The notes under the pieces are model-generated. The model saw nothing but the letters and a program-made list of their open reading frames with translations, was not told the origin of the DNA and did not search any database. This document shows, piece after piece, positions 47,596 through 56,101 of a DNA stretch of 64,000 bases. Every line of letters starts with the position of its first letter. Position 1 is the first letter of the stretch. The position numbers were made by a program, and so were the translations under genes. Source of the stretch: Saccharothrix australiensis (GTDB taxonomy: Bacteria; Actinomycetota; Actinomycetes; Mycobacteriales; Pseudonocardiaceae); the NCBI RefSeq assembly GCF_003634935.1, contig NZ_RBXO01000001.1:1637501-1701500 (forward strand), given 5' to 3'.

Positions 47596-48314
47596 TGATC
47601 CGGGAGCTGCTGTTCGAGGACCTCGACGGCGCGTTCCGGGCCGACCCGGAGACCGTCATCGACGCCGCCGCGGCGGACCACCGGTACCTGGACCGCGCGC
47701 CCGCGCTGCACGCCCTGCTGGCCGACGCCGCGACCGGGCGCTACCACCGCTTCCTGGCGGTGCAGGCGCTCGCGTCGTGGGGTCACGCGCCGGTGTACCC
47801 GGTGGTGGCGGCGACCGCCGAGGCGGGCCGCCGGTCGCCGTGGCTCGGGATGCTCACCGACGGGGCCGGCCGGGACCGGACGTTCCCGGAGCTGGCGGTC
47901 GCGGTGGCCGAGGGCAGGCGGTTCACCGCGGGCAGCGGTGCCGAGGACGCGCGGATCGCGGCGCTGGCGGCGCTGATCGGCCTGGGCGACGAGCTGTTCT
48001 TCGACTGGCAGCTGGCGTACGCGGCGGACGAGCCCGCGGTGGCCGGCGCGCTCGCGGCGGTGGTCGAGCGGGGCGCGGAGCGGACCGACGAACCGGACTT
48101 CGACCGCGTGCGGCAGCTCGCCGGCCTGTGCGCCGTGCTCGCCCGGCACGACCGCCCGCGCGCGGTGGAACTCGCGGAACGCCTGCTGCGCGCGGACTCC
48201 CGGCTGACCGTGCGCACGCACCTGGCCTCGGTGGTGCCGTTCCGCGCCACGGCGGCGTCGTTCCCGACCGTGCCGGTCCCGCTCCTCGCGCCGGCGGTGG
48301 TGTTCCGTGCCTGA
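47595..48314 (+). CDS. Conserved hypothetical, HEAT-like helices
   Basis: 239 residues, no named domain recognised. Ala/Leu-rich helices (LLADAATGRYHRFLAVQALA, ARIAALAALIGLGDELFFDW) suggest a helical-repeat protein. It is coupled at both ends: ATG within the rpiB stop, and an eight-base overlap with the endonuclease VIII gene. The three-gene arrangement with rpiB and nei hints at a shared transcript but not at a function. Confidence 0.78.
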   Translation: MIRELLFEDLDGAFRADPETVIDAAAADHRYLDRAPALHALLADAATGRYHRFLAVQALASWGHAPVYPVVAATAEAGRRSPWLGMLTDGAGRDRTFPELAVAVAEGRRFTAGSGAEDARIAALAALIGLGDELFFDWQLAYAADEPAVAGALAAVVERGAERTDEPDFDRVRQLAGLCAVLARHDRPRAVELAERLLRADSRLTVRTHLASVVPFRATAASFPTVPVPLLAPAVVFRA

Positions 48315-49110
48315 AGGACACACCCTGCACCGGCTCGCGAAGCTGCACCGCGAACGCTACGCGGGCCAGGCCGTCCGGGTCTCCAGCCCGCAGGGCCGGT
48401 TCGCCGCGTCCGCTGTGGACGGACGCGTGTTCGAGCGGGCCGAGGCGCACGGCAAGCACCTGTTCCACGTCTACGGCCCGGACGCCACCGTGCACGTCCA
48501 CCTGGGCCTCTACGGGACGTTCACCGAGCACGAGCACCCGGTCGCCGAGCCCGTCGGCCAGGTCCGGATGCGGCTGGTCGGCGCGACGCACTGGACGGAC
48601 CTGCGCGGGCCGACCCGGTGCGAGGTGCTGACCGACGCCGAGGTGGCCGCGCTGCACGCCCGCCTCGGCCCGGACCCGTTGCGCGCCGACGCCGAACCCC
48701 GGCTCGCCCACGAGCGGATCGCCCGGTCCCGCCAGCCGATCGCCGTGCTGCTGCTGGACCAGCGGGTCATCGCGGGCGTCGGGAACGTCTACCGGGCCGA
48801 GGTCCTGTTCCGCCACGGCGTCCACCCGCTGACGCCGGGCCACCGCGTCGACCGGGCGCTGTGGGACGCGCTGTGGGCGGACCTGGTGGTGCTGATGCGC
48901 GCCGGCGTGGCGGTCGGCCGGATCGACACCGTCCGCCCCGAGCACCTGCCCGAGGCGACCGGCCGCGCGCCGCGCCAGGACCGGCACGGCGGCGAGGTCT
49001 ACGTGTACCGGCGCGCCGGCCTGCCGTGCCTGGTGTGCGGCACGCCGGTCGCGATGGCGGAACTGGCCGGCCGCAACCTGTTCTGGTGCCCGACCTGCCA
49101 ACCGGCCTGA
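48307..49110 (+). CDS. nei: Endonuclease VIII/Fpg-type DNA glycosylase
   Basis: 267 residues. Starts PEGHTLHRLAKLHRERYAGQ: catalytic Pro2 and Glu3 of the Fpg/Nei family, with the Nei-type PEGHT. H2TH region (IAVLLLDQRVIAGVGNVYRA) and the C-terminal zinc finger (LPCLVCGTPVAMAELAGRNL, FWCPTCQ) are complete. It removes oxidised bases and cleaves the strand. GTG start at 48307. Confidence 0.93.
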   Translation: MPEGHTLHRLAKLHRERYAGQAVRVSSPQGRFAASAVDGRVFERAEAHGKHLFHVYGPDATVHVHLGLYGTFTEHEHPVAEPVGQVRMRLVGATHWTDLRGPTRCEVLTDAEVAALHARLGPDPLRADAEPRLAHERIARSRQPIAVLLLDQRVIAGVGNVYRAEVLFRHGVHPLTPGHRVDRALWDALWADLVVLMRAGVAVGRIDTVRPEHLPEATGRAPRQDRHGGEVYVYRRAGLPCLVCGTPVAMAELAGRNLFWCPTCQPA

Positions 49111-49162
49111 TCCGGGCGCCACACCACCCCGACCGCCGTCCGCACGACGCCGAAGCCGCCCG

Positions 49163-49248
49163 CCCGATCCGGGGTGCCGGGGATGACGGCCCCCCGATCC
49201 GGGGAACCGCGGCCACCCGATCCGGCGGTCCTCACGCCCCGATCCGGG
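49163..49248. repeat. Four CCCGATCCGG direct repeats upstream of the toxin cassette
   Basis: CCCGATCCGG begins at 49163, 49193, 49216 and 49238, at steps of 30, 23 and 22 bases, in the 227-base gap between nei and the YbaB-like gene; a related GATCCGGG is at 49109. The second and fourth are followed by GAACCG. The spacing suggests protein sites on one face of the helix, but no regulator is identified. Confidence 0.6.
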
Positions 49249-49336
49249 AACCGCCGCGCCCCGCACCCGTCCGAGCCGGCACGGCTAACGGACCGCACCG
49301 GGCGGACGATCAGCCGGCAGGAGAAGGGGGCGTGGG

Positions 49337-49828
49337 ATGACCGATCCCGTGTTCGGCGGCGACGAGATCCGCACGGAGCAGGAGATCGCCCGGTGGGCGG
49401 CGGGCGTGGCGGCCAAGGCCGAGAAGTACCAGGCGGTGAGCAGGCAGGTCGCGGACGTGACCGTCGACGAGGCGTCCGGGGACGGGCTGGTCCGCCTGTC
49501 GGTCACCGCGTCCGGCGCGCTGGCGAGCCTGGAGATCTCCGACAAGTCCCGCGAGGTGTCCGGCGCGGCGCTGGCCGCGACGATCATGGCGACCATGCGC
49601 CGCGCCCAGTCCAGGCTCGCCGGGCGCGTGTCCGAGATCGTCGCCGCGGTGGGCGTGGACGAGCCGGGAACCGCCGAGGCGCTGGTGTCGTCCTACCGGC
49701 GGCGCTTCCCCGAGCCCGCGCCCGACGCGCCGCCGTGGGCGGACCAGGTGCGGCCGTCGGCACCGCCGCCCGCCCGGCGGCCCGTCCAGGACGACGACGA
49801 CTGGGACGGCCCCGCCGTCACCGAGTAG
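49337..49828 (+). CDS. YbaB/EbfC-family protein of a type VII secretion cassette
   Basis: 163 residues. Residues ~15-100 have the YbaB core (helix, three strands and helix: AKAEKYQAVSRQVADVTVDE, VRLSVTASGALASLEISDKS, LAATIMATMRRAQSRLAGRV). A Pro-rich tail ends in an acidic patch (DDDDWDGP). YbaB proteins bind DNA as dimers, but YbaB-like proteins are also frequent first genes of ESX-effector operons in actinobacteria, where they may act as chaperones (family context, role unproven). AGGAG is 10-14 bases before ATG 49337. The next gene follows after nine bases. Confidence 0.82.
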   Translation: MTDPVFGGDEIRTEQEIARWAAGVAAKAEKYQAVSRQVADVTVDEASGDGLVRLSVTASGALASLEISDKSREVSGAALAATIMATMRRAQSRLAGRVSEIVAAVGVDEPGTAEALVSSYRRRFPEPAPDAPPWADQVRPSAPPPARRPVQDDDDWDGPAVTE

Positions 49829-49837
49829 GGGGTATGC

Positions 49838-50149
49838 GTGAACCAGGGTTACCAGGTCCTCGTGGAGGAGTTACGCGGGCACGCCGACCGCCTCCGCGGT
49901 GTCGAGGACCAACTCCACCAGGCGCTGGACGCCGCCCGGCAGGTCGGCCTGTCCGGCCAGGCGTACGGCAGGACCTGCGCCATGCTCCCGCCGATGATGG
50001 CGTTCGTCGCCAACGCGGGCGTGCGGTCGCTGTCCGAGGTCGCCGAGTCCGTGGCCGAGACGATCACCACCGTCAAGCGGACCGCCGCCGAGTACGAGTC
50101 GGTCGAGCAGGGCAACGCGCGGGCGTTCCGCGACGGGAGCGCCGGATGA
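49838..50149 (+). CDS. EspC-like type VII secretion target (DUF2580)
   Basis: 103 residues, all helical: YQVLVEELRGHADRLRGVED, QLHQALDAARQVGLSGQAYG, then TCAMLPPMMAFVANAGVRSL. This matches the ESX-1 EspC/DUF2580 family of small secreted helical-hairpin proteins that pair with a larger partner. GTG start, and its stop overlaps the toxin's ATG by four bases, so it likely binds the toxin's N-terminal region and delivers it to the secretion ATPase EccC. Confidence 0.8.
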   Translation: MNQGYQVLVEELRGHADRLRGVEDQLHQALDAARQVGLSGQAYGRTCAMLPPMMAFVANAGVRSLSEVAESVAETITTVKRTAAEYESVEQGNARAFRDGSAG

Positions 50150-51825
50150 CCAACCCCCTCGTCGCCGAGCGGCAGGACTCGACGCAGGCCCACACCGGGA
50201 TCGGCGCGATCGAGGCCGCGGTCGACCTCCGGCAGGCGTTCTCCGGCGGCTCCTGGGTCGACCAGGGCCTGGCGCTCGCGGGCGGCGGCCTGGAGTCGCT
50301 GTCCTTCGTCCTGGACCCGTTCGGGACGCTGATCTCCTACGCCGTGTCGTGGCTCATCGAGCACATCGGCCCGCTGCGCCGCGCGCTGGACTGGCTGGCC
50401 GGCGACGCCGACCAGGTCGCCGCCTACGCGCGGACCTGGCAGAACGTCTCGCAGGCCGTCACGCGGGCGGGGGAGAGCCTGGTCGCCGAGGTCAACCAGG
50501 GCACGGCGGGCTGGACCGGCGCGTCCGCCGACGCCTACCGCGCGGCCGTGACCAGCCAGTCCCGGCACATCACCGCCGCCGCGACCTGCGCGGGCAACGT
50601 CGGCCTCGTCGTGGAGGTCTCGGGCGTCCTGGTCGGCACGGTGCGCGGCCTGGTGCGCGAGCTGATCGCCGAGTGCGTGGCCACGCTCGTGGCGCGCATC
50701 CCGCAGTGGCTGGCCGAGGAGGCCGTCACGCTGGGGTTCGCCACGCCGCACGTGGTCGCGGCGGCGGTGTCGATCATCGCCAAGTGGGTCGCGAGGATCG
50801 CCGAGAAGATCACCCTGCTGCTGCGGTCCATCGCCCGCCTGCGCCCGCTGCTGTCCCGGCTGGACGAGGTCTGGGAGCTGATCAAGCGCGGCCTGAAGGC
50901 GCTGCGCGGGGCGGACGGCCCCGGCGGCGCGCCGAAGACGCCCGACCCGGTGAAGAAGCCGGGCAACCCCGACGTGACGCCCCGGGGCGGCGGGACCGGG
51001 AACGGCGACCCCGGCCCGCGCGGCGGTGAACCACCGGTGTCCCGCCCACCGGAGACGCCGGGCACCACCGCGTCCGGCGGCGTCACGGACACCCCGACCA
51101 GGCCGCAGGGCGGAGGCACCACCACCACGTCCGGCACCACCGGCGGCACCGTCGACGCCCCGGCCAGGTCGCACGGCGACTCCGGCTCGGGCACGGGTTC
51201 GCCACCGCCGGCGGACGGCAGCGGCGGCGGCTCGAACAAGCCGCCCGGCGACCGCAACCCGCCGCCGACGCCCGGCGAACCGGACCCGCACCCGCTCAAC
51301 CGGCGTCCCACCGACCCCGCCCAGCCCCACCCCGAGCTGACCGCCGCCGAGCGGGCCGCGCTGGACGGGCACCTCAGGGAGCTGGAGGCGAAGAACGCCG
51401 AGCGGTTCGCGGAGACCTCCCGCGACCCCGACCACAACGGCAAGGCCCGCCCCGGCTCGAAGGACGAGGCACGGGTCGCGTTCGACCTGGAGGAGCGCGG
51501 CTACGGCCCGTTCGAGCGGCCGAAGGACGCGAACGGGAACCTGCTGCCCGGCAAGGGCGACTGGGTCGACGCCAAGGGGCAGCACTGGGACATGAAGGGC
51601 GTCCACTCGGACTGGCCGCCCGAGGTGCCCGACCACGTGAAGGCGGGCAAGACCTACGAGCACGCGTACACCGAGCAGTGGTTCCGCGACACCGTCCAGG
51701 GGCAGTTCGACAAGGGGCGTAACGTCATCGTGGACACCCGGAACGCGAGCGCCGCCGACATCGCCAACCTGAAGAGCGTCGTGGACAAGGAGGGTTGGGG
51801 TGCCCGAATCATCTTCTACCCGTGA
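50146..51825 (+). CDS. Type VII-secreted polymorphic toxin with nuclease-like C-terminus
   Basis: 559 residues. N-terminal helical part with the WXG-type motif WTG at 123-125 (GTAGWTGASADAYRAAV), then long amphipathic helices to ~250. A linker of Pro/Gly/Thr (residues ~255-415) follows, then a C-terminal domain. In that domain E441 (KDEARVAFDLEERGY), D472/D475 and D482-x-K484 in KGDWVDAKGQHWDMKG make a PD-(D/E)xK-like pattern of nuclease toxins, followed by AYTEQWFRDTVQGQFDKGRN and VIVDTRNASAADIANLKSVV. No HNH or deaminase motif. Target (DNA or RNA) unknown. Overlap with the next gene is 26 bases. Confidence 0.82.
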   Translation: MTNPLVAERQDSTQAHTGIGAIEAAVDLRQAFSGGSWVDQGLALAGGGLESLSFVLDPFGTLISYAVSWLIEHIGPLRRALDWLAGDADQVAAYARTWQNVSQAVTRAGESLVAEVNQGTAGWTGASADAYRAAVTSQSRHITAAATCAGNVGLVVEVSGVLVGTVRGLVRELIAECVATLVARIPQWLAEEAVTLGFATPHVVAAAVSIIAKWVARIAEKITLLLRSIARLRPLLSRLDEVWELIKRGLKALRGADGPGGAPKTPDPVKKPGNPDVTPRGGGTGNGDPGPRGGEPPVSRPPETPGTTASGGVTDTPTRPQGGGTTTTSGTTGGTVDAPARSHGDSGSGTGSPPPADGSGGGSNKPPGDRNPPPTPGEPDPHPLNRRPTDPAQPHPELTAAERAALDGHLRELEAKNAERFAETSRDPDHNGKARPGSKDEARVAFDLEERGYGPFERPKDANGNLLPGKGDWVDAKGQHWDMKGVHSDWPPEVPDHVKAGKTYEHAYTEQWFRDTVQGQFDKGRNVIVDTRNASAADIANLKSVVDKEGWGARIIFYP

Positions 51826-52438
51826 GCCGTGGCGGCCCCTCGCCTGGCCGGCCGCGCCCGAGGCGGCGGAGGTGCTCCGCGCGTGGCTGGCCGACCCGGA
51901 CCAGCCGCTCTACGCGCTCGACCAGGACCTGCGCGGCGCCGACCTGTCCGGCGGCCCGTTCGTGGAGTCCTGGTTCACCCGCGCCGACCTGTCCGACGCG
52001 ACCCTGCGCGGCACGGAGTTCTGGGCGGCGCACTGCGAGGGCGCCCGGTTCGCGCGGGCGAACCTCGTGGACGCCGACCTCGTGAAGGCGGACGTGCGCG
52101 AGGCGGACTTCGCACGGGCGCGGCTCATCGGCGCGAACCTCACCGGGGCCACCGCCCACGACGCCGTCTTCACGGAGGCGGACCTGCGCCGGGCCGACCT
52201 GACCGACGCGACGTTCCTGCGCGCGGACCTCACCCGCGCCGACCTGTCCGGCACCGCGGTGGCGACGACGTCGTTCCGCGACGCGGTCCTCGTGGGCGCG
52301 ACGGTGACGGGCATGGCCGGCAGCGTCCTGGGTCCGGTGGAGGTCGGGCCGGGGCGGAAGCTGGACGGTCCGGAGCTGGAGCGGTGGTTCGGCGAGCGCG
52401 GCGCGGCGGTCTCCGTGCTGCGCACCCAGTCGGTCTGA
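51800..52438 (+). CDS. Pentapeptide-repeat protein, candidate immunity to the toxin
   Basis: 212 residues. Residues ~40-170 are pentapeptide repeats (A[DN]LxX): LRGADLSGG, FTRADLSDATLRGTEF, ARFARANLVDADLVKADVRE, ADFARARLIGANLTG, EADLRRADLTDATFLRADLT. The fold is a right-handed quadrilateral beta-helix; some members (MfpA, Qnr) mimic B-form DNA and shield gyrase. The GTG at 51800 lies inside the toxin gene, with AAGGAGGG six to seven bases before it. Immediate downstream position, overlap and small soluble form are those of an immunity protein. An alternative is an unrelated host factor. No signal peptide. Confidence 0.85.
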   Translation: MPESSSTREPWRPLAWPAAPEAAEVLRAWLADPDQPLYALDQDLRGADLSGGPFVESWFTRADLSDATLRGTEFWAAHCEGARFARANLVDADLVKADVREADFARARLIGANLTGATAHDAVFTEADLRRADLTDATFLRADLTRADLSGTAVATTSFRDAVLVGATVTGMAGSVLGPVEVGPGRKLDGPELERWFGERGAAVSVLRTQSV

Positions 52439-52480
52439 CCCACGCGGTCGTCCGGGACCGAACCGGAACCCCGTCGACGC

Positions 52481-52523
52481 GCGAACCGGGCCGGTGCTCT
52501 CGCCAAGCACCGGCCCGGTTCGC
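52481..52523. terminator. 18-bp hairpin after the toxin cassette
   Basis: GCGAACCGGGCCGGTGCT (52481-52498) pairs perfectly with 52506-52523 around a seven-base loop, 42 bases after the immunity gene stop. It marks the end of the operon. Confidence 0.88.
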
Positions 52524-52573
52524 GTCCGCGCCTGAGCCGATGACGTCGGGCGGCAGGCCGTCCGCCCGACCAG

Positions 52574-52668
52574 GCCGTCGGACGCAGTGCCGTCGAACGC
52601 CGTGCCGTCGGCTGTCGTGCCGTCGGCTGTCGGATTGCCGTGCCGTTGGCTGTCGGGTGGTGGATTGC
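52574..52668. repeat. Degenerate 15-bp tandem repeat
   Basis: Imperfect tandem units of GTGCCGTCGGCTGTC type run from about 52585 to 52668, with an 8-base insertion, in the gap before the minus-strand membrane protein. Non-coding as far as I can see. Confidence 0.6.
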
Positions 52669-52692
52669 CGGGCGGTCGGCCGCCGACCGCCG

Positions 52693-53457
52693 TCAGATGT
52701 CGAACGCGCCGAAGTCGCCGCCCGCGCCACCCCAGTCGCCGCCGAAGTCACCGCCGCCGATGTCGCCACCCGCGTCACCACCGGCGTCGCCGGCCTCCGC
52801 GCCGTCGGCGTACCCGTCCGCGTAGGCGGCGTTCAGCGCGTCCGGCGACACGCCCGCCATGCCCGAGAACATGGCGTCGAACAGCAGGAACGTACCCACG
52901 CCCCACACGCCGGCCACGAGCGCGGGCTTCCACCACGGCTCGCTGTACCAGCCCTGCGGCACCGGGCGACCCGCCACCACGCCGCCGGGGTAGTAGTGCG
53001 GCGTGCTCGCGCCGGGTCGGGGCGACGCGGCGTAGTCGTGGCCCTCGACGGTGACCTTGCGGTCCTCCGAGACCTGCCCCGCGCGACCCTGGCCGGCGAG
53101 GTCGGGCAGCTCGGGACCGGGGTCGAGCCCCATCGCCGTGCGAGCCGCCCGGACGTAGTACAGGCCCTCCATGGCGGTCTGCGTCACCAGGCGGCACTGC
53201 TCGACGGTCCGCGCCTGCTCCATCTGCGACCCGGCCGCGGTGAACCGCTCGGACGCGTCGGCCAGCGCCTGGCTCGACGCCACGTCCGTGCCGGTCAGGT
53301 TCATCACCTGGCCGCCCAGCCGCTCCACCCAGCGCCGGGCGTCGGCCTGCGCGTCCTCCAGGGCGCGCTGCCGCGCGGCGGCGCGGGTCTTGGCCAGGTA
53401 CCAGCCGCCGCCGATCACCACGACGAGCAGTACGAGCACCACGATGGTGGCGTTCAC
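52693..53457 (-). CDS. Membrane-anchored protein with Gly/Asp-rich tail
   Basis: 254 residues. An N-terminal membrane helix (ATIVVLVLLVVVIGGGWYL) is followed by a helical stretch (ARQRALEDAQADARRWVERL), a linker with Pro/Gly, a second membrane helix (KPALVAGVWGVGTFLLFDAM) and a tail rich in Gly and Asp (GGDIGGGDFGGDWGG). No family assigned; the tail resembles TPM/YgcG-type proteins. GTG start at 53457. It stands alone between the toxin cassette and the acetyltransferase. Confidence 0.75.
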   Translation of the reverse strand: MNATIVVLVLLVVVIGGGWYLAKTRAAARQRALEDAQADARRWVERLGGQVMNLTGTDVASSQALADASERFTAAGSQMEQARTVEQCRLVTQTAMEGLYYVRAARTAMGLDPGPELPDLAGQGRAGQVSEDRKVTVEGHDYAASPRPGASTPHYYPGGVVAGRPVPQGWYSEPWWKPALVAGVWGVGTFLLFDAMFSGMAGVSPDALNAAYADGYADGAEAGDAGGDAGGDIGGGDFGGDWGGAGGDFGAFDI

Positions 53458-53532
53458 GGTCGTTCCTCCCGCCGGTGCGACAGCCTCACGCCAGGTGAAC
53501 GGACCGGGGCGGGTCGGAGGTTCCCGCCGCGG

Positions 53533-54741
53533 TCAGAACACCTCCGGGCAATGGGGCTCGCGGTCGCCCAGGAACGCATGTGACAGGCGGTTCAGCGCAC
53601 CCGGTGTGAACTCGCGCACCTGTTGGCCGCGGGCCAGCGCGGTGAGCCGCGCGCCGCCCAGGAACGCCGCGCCCAGCGCCCGGACGTCGACCGCCACGTC
53701 CGGCTCGTCGGCCACCCGGCGCACGGACGCCTCGCCGCCCTCGACGGTCAGCCGCCACCGGCCCTCGTTCCACGGGCAGAACGCGTCGTGGACGTCCAGC
53801 ACCGCGTCCACGTCCGACGGGTAGCGGCGCAGCGGCAGCGCCCGGTCGACGTCCACGACCCGCGCCCACAGCGAGTCGCAACGGCTCCGCAGCGCCGAGC
53901 GGGAGTCCTCCAGCAGGTGCACGACCGGGTCGTCGGACGCGGTGAAGAACTTGACCTCGCCGATGTGGTCGAGGTCCAGCAGGTACCGGTAGAGCGCGGC
54001 GTACGCCTCGTCGGTCTCGGCGACCAGTTCGCGCACGTGCAGCTCGCCGCGTGGGCCGCGATCCGGCCAGTCGTGCTTGACCCGGTACACGGCGTAACCC
54101 CGGGAGTGCAGCACGTACCGGTAGGCGGTGAGCCCGTCGCGGTCGTGCTCCTCGTCGGCGAACTGGTGCGCCCAGTGCGCGTCGGTGCGGCTGAGCCAAC
54201 CGGTGCGCCCCGGCCGTGCGCGCTCGTACAACGCCTGCATGACGGGCATCGCCTCGTCGACGGGGACCTCGCGCACCCGTTCGTCACCGGTCACCACACC
54301 GGCCCGGAACGCCGCGCCGCGCGGCACGGACAGCCGGGTGAACTCGGCGGCCATGCCGTACCCGTACCGGCCGTAGATGCCGGCTTCCGACGACCACAGG
54401 ACGGCAAGCGCTTCCCGTGATTCCTCGTGCAGGCCGTGCAACTGGGCGGTCATCACCCGCGTGAGGACGCCGCGCCGGCGGTGGCCGGGCTTCACGCCGA
54501 CGCTCGTCACGGCGGCGACCGGCTGGGGACCGTTGCCGGGCACCGTGATGGCGCGGGTCTGGATACCGCCGCCGCCGATCATCTCGTCGCCGTCGAACAC
54601 GGCGTGGTGGCGTTCGGGCTCGAACAGGCCACGCCACCGTTCCAGGAGCTCCTCGCGGGAGTCCTGCAGGAACGCGCTGTCCACCAACCGCTGGAACGGT
54701 CGCAGCTCGTCGTGCGCCAGCGTGCGCAGGGTGAGGGTCAT
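53533..54741 (-). CDS. Eis-like GNAT acetyltransferase
   Basis: 402 residues. N-terminal GNAT fold with acetyl-CoA-binding VTSVGVKPGHRRRGVLTRVM, a central second GNAT-like domain (YRYLLDLDHIGEVKFFTASD) and a C-terminal SCP2-like part ending EPHCPEVF, where the terminal carboxylate acts in catalysis in Eis. Eis enzymes acetylate aminoglycosides or peptides at several positions, giving resistance in mycobacteria; the natural substrate here is unknown. The ATG at 54741 gives MTLTLRTLAHDELRPFQRLV. Confidence 0.88.
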   Translation of the reverse strand: MTLTLRTLAHDELRPFQRLVDSAFLQDSREELLERWRGLFEPERHHAVFDGDEMIGGGGIQTRAITVPGNGPQPVAAVTSVGVKPGHRRRGVLTRVMTAQLHGLHEESREALAVLWSSEAGIYGRYGYGMAAEFTRLSVPRGAAFRAGVVTGDERVREVPVDEAMPVMQALYERARPGRTGWLSRTDAHWAHQFADEEHDRDGLTAYRYVLHSRGYAVYRVKHDWPDRGPRGELHVRELVAETDEAYAALYRYLLDLDHIGEVKFFTASDDPVVHLLEDSRSALRSRCDSLWARVVDVDRALPLRRYPSDVDAVLDVHDAFCPWNEGRWRLTVEGGEASVRRVADEPDVAVDVRALGAAFLGGARLTALARGQQVREFTPGALNRLSHAFLGDREPHCPEVF

Positions 54742-54828
54742 GATCCGTTGATACGCCGTCGGGCGCGGGGCGCGCGATCGGGTTTTGAGGGGTCGCGCGG
54801 GATGCGCGCGCTCGGACATCCTTTCCCG

Positions 54829-55548
54829 ATGGACGCACACGCGTTGGGAAGTGCGCTGCGCGCCGAGGCGGTGGCGCTCGCGGCGGCGGCGGACCTCGTG
54901 CCGGGTGAGCGCCCGGTGCCGGGGTGCCCCGGCCTGACCGTGACCGGGCTGGTGCGGCACGTCGGTTCGGTGCACCGGTTGGTGACGAGGTGGGTCACGC
55001 GGGGCAGCCGGCCGACGGAGTGGCCGCGGGACCCGAACGGCGCCGACCCGGTGGACTGGTACCGGGTCGGCGCGGCGTCGCTGATCGCGGTGCTCAACCC
55101 CGCGCGTGCGGCGGAGCCGGCCGCGACCTGGTGCCCGTGGGACCGGACGGTCGGGTTCTGGTTGCGCCGGATGGCGCACGAGACGGCCGTGCACCGGGTC
55201 GACGCGCAGGCGGCGTCGGGTTTGGCCGCGCCGCTGGCGCCGGGGCTGGCGGCCGATGGGATCGACGAGGTGCTCCGGCTGTGGCTGGGGTGCCACCTGC
55301 CGCCGGCGGCGCACGCGGACGGGCGCGCCATCACGCTGCGCGTGCCGGGCAGGGAGTGGACGGTCGCGCTGCACGAGCAGGTGGTGGACTTCTGCCCGGA
55401 CGCGGACCCCGCCGCGGTGGTGACCGGGTCGGCGTCGGCGGTCGACCTGTGGCTGTGGGGGCGCGTGCCGGACACCGAGCTGTCGATCGAGGGCGACCTG
55501 GCCGTGGCGCGTCGATTACGCACGGCGGTGGCGCGGGCGACGGGTTGA
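54829..55548 (+). CDS. Mycothiol-dependent maleylpyruvate isomerase-like protein
   Basis: 239 residues of the MDMPI family. The first ~130 residues hold the DinB-like metal-binding bundle with GLVRHVGSVHRLVTRW and the C-terminal His/Glu region RRMAHETAVHRVDAQ. The rest is an MDMPI C-terminal domain (DGIDEVLRLWLGCHLPPAAH). Chemistry is mycothiol-dependent group transfer; the substrate is unknown. ATG at 54829; divergent from the Eis-like gene. Confidence 0.85.
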   Translation: MDAHALGSALRAEAVALAAAADLVPGERPVPGCPGLTVTGLVRHVGSVHRLVTRWVTRGSRPTEWPRDPNGADPVDWYRVGAASLIAVLNPARAAEPAATWCPWDRTVGFWLRRMAHETAVHRVDAQAASGLAAPLAPGLAADGIDEVLRLWLGCHLPPAAHADGRAITLRVPGREWTVALHEQVVDFCPDADPAAVVTGSASAVDLWLWGRVPDTELSIEGDLAVARRLRTAVARATG

Positions 55549-55582
55549 GGCCGCGGTGCGCGAGCGCGTCCGAGCGCCGCGC

Positions 55583-55921
55583 TCAACCGGGCGGCCAGTT
55601 CAGCCGGCGTCCGCCCAGCACGTGGCAGTGCACGTGGAACACGGTCTGGCCACCGTCGCGCCCGGTGTTGAACACCAGGCGGTAACCGTCCTCCGCGATG
55701 CCTTCCGACTTCGCGACGTGGTGCGCGGCCTGCACCACCTGCCCCGCCGTGAGCGGGTCGAGGTCCCCGGCCGCCCGGTGGTGCTCCTTCGGGATCACGA
55801 GCACGTGGGTCGGCGCCTGCGGGTCGATGTCGTGGAAGGCGAGCACGGTGTCCGTCTCGTGCACGACCCGCGCGGGGACAGCGCCCTCGACGATGCGGCA
55901 GAACAGGCAATCTGCGGTCAC
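55583..55921 (-). CDS. HIT-family nucleotide hydrolase
   Basis: 112 residues. The histidine triad VFHVHCHVLGG is intact with the upstream FCRIVEGAVPARVVHETDTV typical of the Hint branch, which removes nucleoside phosphate groups (AMP-lysine and similar). GTG at 55921. It lies nine bases after the stop of the truncated hydrolase on the same strand, an arrangement consistent with a chromosomal operon disrupted further upstream. Confidence 0.92.
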   Translation of the reverse strand: MTADCLFCRIVEGAVPARVVHETDTVLAFHDIDPQAPTHVLVIPKEHHRAAGDLDPLTAGQVVQAAHHVAKSEGIAEDGYRLVFNTGRDGGQTVFHVHCHVLGGRRLNWPPG

Positions 55922-55930
55922 ACGGCCATC

Positions 55931-56101
55931 CTAGGGCCGGTCGGCGTTCAACCGTTCCGCCAAGTCCGCGGGCAACCCGTGGCCGCCGGGCGTCAGCACG
56001 ACTTCGGCGTTCGGCGACTTCCGCGCCGCGGCGACGACTTCGCGCGCGTCCTGCGCACGACTGCGTTCACCGACGATCACGACGGTCGGAGCGGTGAGGG
56101 C
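55931..56101 (-). pseudogene. Alpha/beta-hydrolase, C-terminal remnant
   Basis: The minus-strand frame ends at TAG 55931-55933 and reads LSALTAPTVVIVGERSRAQD, AREVVAAARKSPNAEVVLTP and GGHGLPADLAERLNADRP. These are the last two strands and the catalytic His (GGHGLP) of an alpha/beta-hydrolase. The rest is missing: at about 56095-56115 the sequence passes into an integrase fragment. The host gene was therefore cut by a deletion at the element boundary. Confidence 0.7.
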
